Source: Puccinia triticina (taxonomy: Eukaryota; Basidiomycota; Pucciniomycetes; Pucciniales; Pucciniaceae). Taken from it: a stretch of DNA of 64,000 nucleotides. Both the position numbers and the translations under genes were made by a program. Under the pieces are notes generated by a model that saw only the letters and a program-made list of their open reading frames with translations, was not told the DNA's origin and did not search any database. The stretch spans positions 5,270,001 through 5,334,000 of the forward strand of contig NC_070565.1 of NCBI RefSeq assembly GCF_026914185.1. The letters are read 5' to 3'. Of the stretch, positions 57,601 through 64,000 are shown in pieces (positions within the stretch are counted from its first letter, which is position 1; each line of letters opens with the position of its first letter).

Positions 57601-58956
57601 ACCTTGGATCAGTCGGTTGGCATCGTTAGATGCAAGAAGGCAATGTAATTATGCTTCCATAGCTCTTGCTTTTCATTCTTGTGAAACTGACATCTTTTTC
57701 TACTGACAGTCTGATATGGCAGAAGGACAAGAAGCACGGGTTGGATCGGAAATATCACATCAATTCCGTCGACATCCAACTAGCCAACCACCTGGTAGAA
57801 ATACTCCAGGTTTTCTATGATCAAACGCTTCAAGTATCGACACGTGGATCGGCTCGGTTGACTCATGTCATCGTATTCATCAATGAGATTACCAAAATGC
57901 TTTCAAATGTAATCAAAGGATCCAACAACAATTACCCGCCAGCACTCCAAAACGCTTGTTGAGTTGGCCTTAAGCTGACCAACAAGTACTATACGCTGAC
58001 CAACTGTTTGCCTCTATTTCAAATCGCCATGGGTGAGTGTCTAATTAAATCAAATTCTTCCATGGATGAACAAAAAACACTGTAATTTATTTTCTTGGGC
58101 TGCTCTAGTACTGCATCCATCATTCAAAATAGAATACTTCAAGATCGCAGGATGGGAGGAGGACTGGATCAACAAGGCTCTGAGACTCACCCAAGATATG
58201 TTCAATACACATTACAAGCCTTTGCCGAAGGTTCCAGTCTCCAGTGACCCACACAAAGCAACAAAGGTAAAATCTCCCATCATCAAACTTTTTCAAGAGT
58301 TACTAAAATTTTATCTACGCAGCCAAGGACTGGAAATATCGCACAATTAGGTGCTTCTCTGGCGGCCCGAGGCAGTTCAACTGATCCGATTGACATGTGG
58401 CTAGCGTCCGGTCTCATTTTAGATGAAGGTTCTCCGATTGATCCACTCAACTGGTGGATCAATCAACTGGTCCACTCAACTGGTGGATCAAGCAAAAAAA
58501 CGCTGGTAATACACACGGTGGGCTTTCGCAGATGGCTCTTGACGTCTTGAGCTGCCCAGGTAATTTTTCCCTCTCCCTCCGATGATTCATTAATGTTACA
58601 TCAGACAGCTGAGATTTCTTATCCAACTTTCATATTATCTAGCGACGTCTGTTGATGTGGAACGTGCATTCTCCTTTGGCCGCCACTATGTAAACCAATC
58701 TTGACACCGTCTCAACTCAGTTTCCATCACTAGGGGTATGTCGGTTGCGTTTTATTCCAAGAATAACCTGATTGAGACAGGGGATCTTAAAAAATGGAAG
58801 GAGGGTCTCAAGGAGGAGCGAAAAAAAAGAGAAAAAGTATCCTGTGAACAGCAAATGGTAACACTTGAGTTCACAGTGTTAGATCTTCTTTTATCTTTTA
58901 TCTTGTTATGTTTCCATTTGATGATGTTTCTGTTTCTATATATAGTATATGACTAA
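54639..58956 (+). pseudogene. hAT transposase with BED finger and RNase H-like core, degraded
   Basis: Exon 1 starts at the ATG at 54639, is interrupted by a solo LTR (54840-55804) and ends at a GTAAGT at 55834. A BED-type finger follows (YACK...CETKIHRP...NLLRHTSTC, about 56005-56180). The core has MYIGADTWQSPNGFDILGVV (first D), GIVTDNASNNSVM (second D), WCYAHILNLIVQSILRL, an acidic insert, and VCTRWNSTLDQ. The C-terminal hAT dimerisation region reads SVDVERAFSFGRHYV and SITRGMSVAFYSKN. Exons are separated by short GT-AG introns. In-frame stops include TAG near 55996, TGA at 57960-57962 (ALQNAC-stop-VGLKL) and TGA at 58702-58704 (NQS-stop-HRLN). A direct repeat (GATCAATCAACTGG type) lies at 58440-58490. 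Confidence 0.9.
54840..55804 (+). mobile_element. Solo LTR (copy E), 965 bp, in the hAT transposase
   Basis: TGTGGTAGATGG...GTCTTACA, the most diverged copy of the LTR family, with TTGC on the left and TCGC on the right as a decayed 4-bp TSD. The hAT reading frame continues on the far side (GPC | ELTDPEEL). Confidence 0.88.
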
Positions 58957-59029
58957 CACATGATAGGTCAAGATGAAAGTAAAAATAGTCTATACTCGTC
59001 TTTAAAGGTTTTTGGATGGAAAATCACAG

Positions 59030-59160
59030 TGAGGTACCCGTGGTACCCGCCCAAAACACCCGCGGATACCCGCCGCAGGTGCCGGGTGCGGGTGCGGGTG
59101 TATGTTTTGGTCAAAAAAAGCAGGGGGTACCCGCACCCGCCGCGGGTACCCGGGTTCACT
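59030..59160. repeat. Right subterminal GGTACCCG/GCGGGT repeats of the hAT element
   Basis: GGTACCCG occurs repeatedly, with GGGTGCGGGTGCGGGTG as on the left side. The GCGGGT run has the same orientation at both ends, unlike the terminal inverted repeat. Confidence 0.8.
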
Positions 59161-59180
59161 TGGCGATCCTTATTTGAAAA

Positions 59181-60134
59181 GCAAAACAAAAGAAAATTCT
59201 CCAGATGCTTTTTGTGAATAGGCCAGGATATCTTTCCAAACTCAATTGACACCACAATATACCAACCTTGACTTAACTCACACTTTCACCCTGTTAAAAC
59301 AGTTTTTGACAATTTTTAAGCAGAATTCATATGAATTGCTGCATCTCAGAGGAAATGGGTTTGACTATTTTTACTGCAACATTTCCACATTCCAACATTC
59401 TAAAACCAATAATACCAAGTTGACTTTCACCTTACTGTTTTACATGAGGGCCAATAATTTTCATTAAACCCATTTTTTCAGAGGAATTGAATTTGAGAAT
59501 TCCTACAAGAAACCCATTTTATCAGAGGGAGTGAATTCAAGAATTCCAATTTTGCTTAGCTATCCTTCAACATCAGCTCATCAGAAGCAATTGGTAAGTT
59601 GGACTTGGGTGTTTCATCATATTTTTTCCTACAGTTGTACTTGGAAAACAAAATAATTCTGCCCAAAATTGTGTTGACTCCCAAATCAATCCTGACTGAA
59701 TTTTGAATCACTTCTCCATCTACTTTACAATCATTTATGGATTGTTTCCCTACACACATCTGACTCATATCAGACCAAACTCATATAATTCAGCTCTGGC
59801 ACTTCCTGGACAGTGGGAACAGATCTCCCCTGGTGTCTGTGGCCAAAAAACAATGAAGGTATACAACCAAGTTTGATGATCATGAAAGGATTCATAATTC
59901 ACTGCTTGAAAGAATTTACTGGAAAGTAGGTTTGATGAGAGTTTGGCAACCTCTGGTACAATACGCTTGTAGTAAGGCCTTGAAAAATAGCCATAATATG
60001 TACAACAAATATATTTCATGATCTTGTGAATTTTTTGTTCCCCAACTGTTCCATTGCCCAGTGAGACATGGCGTGTCTAGAAAGGATTAAAAAATGATAT
60101 TTTCCTGATTCTCTCAGGCCGCGGGGTTGACTTA
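59181..60134. other. Right arm of the CACTA-like element and spacer; no gene
   Basis: 59181-59835 is the right part of the disrupted CACTA-like element. 59836-60134 is unassigned spacer. Confidence 0.5.
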
Positions 60135-60343
60135 GGGACTGTACCATGGGCCTCAATTTTGAAAAATTTCAACTTTTTTTGCCCTGTACACAAAAAGTGA
60201 AAACTAGTGGAGGGTTCAAATGTCGAAATTCTTCACATTTGGGCTCCAGCCTACATTTTGGCCAGGCTCAGTTTGTGTCCCAAGAAATTTTGAGGCAAAT
60301 AAATTTGGAAAATTTCAATTTTCATGCCCTATGGTACAGGCCC
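60135..60343. mobile_element. 209-bp Harbinger-type MITE, TSD TTA
   Basis: Imperfect inverted ends GGG(A/C)CTGTACCAT, continuing into AAAATTTCAA-type stretches, flanked by TTA (60132-60134, 60344-60346). It is upstream of the PalC-like gene. Confidence 0.75.
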
Positions 60344-60605
60344 TTAGCACATCCTTCGGAGGGTGCCTGCGGGTCAGCGCCCCCCTCCAATAGAGGGACA
60401 TAGTTAATTTAGAAGCCACCTGGATGGCAACAAGGACAGACCAACTGATGAAATTTTGGGTTTCAGTCTTGAACAAGTCTCACAAAAAAACCACACGGGT
60501 GGTTTCGATGTGGGGTTCGGAACGAAGCTTACCCCCGCCCGAACCCCCGGGTGCCGGACTTATAGCATCAACTACGCGGCGAAATCCAGATTCGTATTCG
60601 AAACG

Positions 60606-62352
60606 ATGTCATTCCTGTTCGACCTATCGACGCCAACAACGATTAATTTCGAGCCCCTGCTGACTGACCCAACTGGCGAACGGATCGGTCAACTAGCCGG
60701 AGCCAATGCCGCCCGTAGTGCCATGCGAACAGCCTTGAAAGAATGTAAGCAGAACTCTGGAAAACGGGATTGGTTCAAGGCTATCAAGGTATGAGCTTAG
60801 TTTATCAAGACCACTTAGAGGTTTGTCTTGACCAAATCTGCCACCCTGGTTGTTACCAGGTAATTGAAGACTATCTTCCTCACCTTCTGGGTCTCATGGA
60901 TGCAGTCGAAAAAGACATCTTGCTCATGCCGAATGAAATAGGCATGTCACCAGATCTGAAAAGATTAGTATACTCTGTCATTAAAGCTAATAATCACGTG
61001 CCTCACCATGGCTTTCTAATTTTTAGCATTTGGCTGGAGATCAACACTCTCATCCCGCAGAGTTCGTTCACCATCTAGGATCTTATTGCCGTGTTTGTAA
61101 GTCAATGGTTGAGTTTGATCAATTTTAATTTTTATAATAATATATGATTAAGTTCAAACAGATTATCTATCTTGATGCGTCGATTTTTTTGGGGTCCTTA
61201 ACAAGTTATTATGAATTAGCTTCGGTCCTCCTCAACCTTGGCTTCGCTTTATCAAATACCTCGAACTCGCTGGTTAATTCAATGGGCGCTTACGAACTCG
61301 GTACAGACGCTGAGAGACGTGCGGGAGACGGGAAGCTGAGCTCAGCAGCCGACACTCTATGCCGTGCCAGTGGAATATTCGAATTATTGAGTAAAGAAAT
61401 CATCCCCAAATGGGAAAAATACCATCCGGATGGCCTTGCGCATTTGCGCTCAACCCGCCCCCCAGAGCTATCCCGAGAAGCTACTGGTGGATTAGCACAG
61501 TTCGTTAGCAAACCTGAGATATTCTTGCCTTTCGATATTTCTGTACCTGACGACCTTGATTTCTAACTTTTGACGACATTAGGCAGACATTAGCGGATGC
61601 TGAGCGGCTTGCAATTCGGCGTTTGCTGTCAAGGTCTGCGATGGATCGGCATGCCAACCCTGGGGCAGGGCTTCCTAAATCACATCCCTCCCCGGCTCTG
61701 CTGGCAAAGCTCGAATTGAATGTACACCAACTCTATAGCACCGCGAAGGATGCTTTCAAATTGGCTAGTGGCGCAGGCGAGATTTCGAGTTCCTTGCGAA
61801 ACTACGTTAGTGAAGGTCGTCAAGTTGCTCTTGGGCGTGGTTACAAGTGGCTGGCGCTCGAAGCCGGAGAGCAGGCGAGTCAAAACGGGGAAGCAATTGG
61901 CTGGCTTGGCTTGGCACGAAAGGCCATGAAGGCGGTATGCAGTGGTTCAGTCCTTGCGGTGCGGAACGGATCTCTGAAGAATGACTGGGCTCGTAAGAAA
62001 GAGAAAGTAGAACAGGAGTTGGAAGAGATTGATAAATTTTTGAAAGCATATGAGCAACTTAATCGAACTGTTTGTGCTTATCAATCTTCATTCATGTTCT
62101 GCTACTGACTGGTCTGACCATCACTTGTATGAACACTATTAGGTTACCTTTGAATCGATTCCCGCGGAAGCCACGCTGTTGGCTCGTGTTCCCGGGGGTA
62201 GGGCGGCCCTAAGCATGAAAACATACGTGATGCCTTCTCCTCTCCTCAAAGACTTTGGTCTGCATACCAATCCTGGCGTGTTGGATTGGGCAGATAGTGA
62301 TGATGACGATGTACCAAGCTCGTCGAGAGAACCTGATCAAGCGTATTGTTAA
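60606..62352 (+). CDS. palC: BRO1-domain protein, PalC-like pH-response regulator
   Basis: PalC is a BRO1-domain protein that links ESCRT-III to the fungal ambient-pH (Pal/Rim) signalling complex at endosomes or plasma membrane. Six exons fit in phase: 60606-60788, 60860-60941, 61027-61096, 61206-61542, 61587-62069 and 62143-62352, total about 454 residues, normal for PalC. Signatures: SFLFDLSTPTTINFEPLL at the N-terminus, VIEDYLPHLLGLMDAV, FGWRSTLSS, YYELASVLLNLGFALSN, ADTLCRASGIFE, AERLAIRRLL, LPKSHPSPALLAKLELNV, NGEAIGWLGLARKAM and the C-terminal TFESIPAEATLLARVPGGRA. The second intron (60942-61026) would start GC rather than GT. The N-terminal ATG at 60606 is preferred over an upstream in-frame extension because family members begin at this point. 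There are no stops; it looks functional. Confidence 0.82.
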
Positions 62353-62599
62353 CCTCCTCCTGATCTTCAGGCAAGCAAATGCCAGCATGTGCTATTGGCG
62401 ATTGTTGTACTACTAAACAATATGTGATAGTCTTGTCCAAAAAACATAATTTTGGCCTGCACCAACTATGGTCGAATGAAACCAGTGGGCGGTTTTGTTG
62501 GTTTGACTGTAACTGGGATAGAGAAAAGACAAAGCAGTGGGGTATATACATATGTCCTCACAGGGGCTTTTTTTTTGGTAGTGTAGATTTGATTTAACA
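62353..62599. other. 3' flank of the PalC-like gene; no gene
   Basis: Short spacer between the PalC-like gene and the hAT relic. Confidence 0.4.
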
Positions 62600-63480
62600 T
62601 TGCGCAGAATCTGATGTTCCAGGTCATCTTGATCCAAGTCATCCAAGTCTTTGTTGTCGTCATAGTTGCATCCTCCGCCTTCAGTATCTTTCCTTCTTGT
62701 AGCTCCCAAAATGTCACAAAATCCCCTGTACAATCAAATTTAATATATGTGCAAAGCATCAAACCCAATGCACCTTGTCATTGAACTGAGCCCACTTGAA
62801 TTTCTTGATCTCATTTACCATTGTTTGATTGTTTGTGGTGTTGTTGGTTACAATTCCACAAATCTGTTAGAGGAAAAGGAAATGATTCAAAGAAAATATG
62901 AAAAGAGTGACTCTATGGAGCTTACCTTGTGTTGCAACCCAAATTTTTCAACAATTTGACGGACGGTGTTGGCCAAATACTCACCGGTATGTCTTCCTTT
63001 TAACATAACAAAGTCAGGAGGCATTGATTCCAATTAAACATTGCTGGTTCCATCCCAAACCAAGAAGTATATTACTGTTCCTAGATAATCAAACCCATTT
63101 GGCAACTGCCAGGCGTCAAGGCCTAAGTATATGGCGCCTTCATGATTCTAGCAACAGAAAAAAAAACAGAAACTTGTATTAATAATGAACCCGAGAAAAT
63201 GACAAACTTTGAGTGACTCAATGATAGACTCCTGCACCAATTTGTATAGCCTAGCAATGTCATGGGATACTGCCTTTTGTCTCAGCATATTTTTTATCAC
63301 TGCTGGATGCAAAATGTTTTCATGTGCCTCTTTGCCAAGAGCTGAGAAAGGGCGAGCTTTATTGGTGCACCAGATTGCACAGAGCTGGGGGGGCCTGTAA
63401 GATCAGAAATATCAGTCCTTACTGAACTGATCAAGATGAAAAAGAAGGGAAAGGATGAGCTCACCTCTTGCAGATCTATA
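62600..63480 (-). pseudogene. Degenerate hAT transposase fragment
   Basis: On the minus strand the pieces QLCAIWCTNKARPFSALG, IYLGLDAWQLPNGFDYLG, RHTGEYLANTVRQIVEKFG, GIVTNNTTNN and FAHILNLIVQ follow each other, each matching the transposase at 54639-58956 in order. Several stops and frameshifts break it, including TGAs inside the VHWV-stop-CFAHILN and GIL-stop-HFG stretches. No ends or C-terminus remain in the window. Confidence 0.85.
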
Positions 63481-64000
63481 TCCCTGTCAGAATTCTGGCC
63501 TTCTTCTCCGCTCACAGTCTCTTTTCTCTTTTCCATCACTGATATATTAGTGATGCTCAACTCCCCTCACCCTTCCATGTCATCATTTTCCATCACTAGT
63601 GTGTGATGTATCTCCAGTCCATCAATAATATTTGATGTTATAATTCCATTACTAATACTTATTGTAATGTCTCCTCCATTCCATTGACAAGTGTCAAAGT
63701 CTCCTTCCATATGGTAAGTTTACTTTAGCATATTTGTATTGTTTTTCCTTCCATCTCATGTGAGATGTTTTGTCTGTTTTAGTCTCCTAGGCCCCCTTTG
63801 GATCTTGCAATGGGGCTCTCTAGTTGTGACTACATATATTCTGCCCCTACAATTTGAAATAAATTATCAAGTCAGAGATTTTCTTCACTCAAACCACCTC
63901 AAGCCTCCTTGGTCCAATCCAAGTCCCTTCTGGATTGTCCCCTACTTACTTTCTCATTTTCTCATGAGCTGAAAACCTCTCAATCACCAGTTCCAGATAT
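63481..64000. other. Right edge; possible MITE end at 63790
   Basis: AT-rich. At 63790 GGCCCCCTTTGGATCTTGCA begins after CTA, resembling the GGCCCC-TTTGG start of the Harbinger MITEs; the other end would lie beyond the window. Confidence 0.35.

Larger units (their letters stand above)
54348..59172 (+). mobile_element. hAT element, 4.8 kb, TSD TTTGAAAA
   Basis: The ends are inverted (TAAGGATCGCCAAGTGA, 17 bp) and flanked by the 8-bp repeat TTTGAAAA (54340-54347, 59173-59180), the TSD length of hAT. Subterminal regions at both ends are packed with GCGGGTGCGGGT and GGTACCCG motifs. It carries a hAT transposase gene with a solo LTR in its first exon. Confidence 0.95.
53854..59835. mobile_element. 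CACTA-type element disrupted by a hAT insertion
   Basis: Inverted ends CACCAGGGGAGATCTGTTCC, extended through CACT(C/G)TCCAG, with TAT on the left and TCT on the right (an imperfect 3-bp TSD). The ends resemble those of 37690-40181 (CACCAGGGG..., GCACTCTCCAGAGAGTGCC), so it is a sister family. About 1.15 kb belongs to this element; the rest is a hAT element. No CACTA transposase is present. The 54000-54110 part has a short run of CATC(C/T)AGAA(C/T)TCAT repeats. Confidence 0.75.

Overview
The window looks like nuclear DNA of a rust fungus (Pucciniales, Puccinia-like). The evidence is multi-exon genes with very short GT-AG introns, fungal PalC, PEX11 and 14-TM MFS genes, and a dense layering of nested transposons of almost every superfamily. 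No database search was possible; family calls rest on motifs read by eye, and species level is not supported.

Layout. 1-3384: start of a copia gag at the left edge, then a solo LTR carrying two MITEs. 3389-9999: a complete gag-only (TR-GAG-like) LTR element with 4-bp target duplication. 11867-14434: an intact P-loop NTPase gene. 14689-23177: a non-autonomous LTR element (TSD GGTCC) with a full copia element (15309-20808, TSD GATTT) inserted in it. 23183-28756: a mosaic of a CACTA end, a copia pol 3' end with LTR, and a chromodomain gypsy pol fragment split by a 1,075-bp MULE-type MITE.

29332-44142 reads as one 14.8-kb MULE, with matching terminal inverted repeats and the 10-bp direct repeat TACATACAAT on both sides. 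Inside it are a MULE transposase gene fused to a USP-like peptidase domain (minus strand, 36917-43720, interrupted by a CACTA element), a PEX11 peroxisome gene (30610-31617), and a nested PIF/Harbinger element (32426-36771) that itself carries a solo LTR. The same Harbinger family has left a MITE inside another copy of that LTR, so the two families inserted into each other.

44983-62352 is the gene-bearing stretch: a DHA2-type MFS transporter (minus), a single-pass membrane protein (51569-52484) and a PalC/BRO1-domain pH-signalling gene (60606-62352). Between the last two lies a three-level nest: a CACTA-like element (53854-59835) containing a hAT element (54348-59172, TSD TTTGAAAA) containing a solo LTR. 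A second, decayed hAT copy follows at 62600-63480.

Across these elements the in-frame stops at conserved arginine positions are almost always TGA preceded by T. This is what C-to-T change of TCGA would leave and suggests RIP-like TpCpG mutation.
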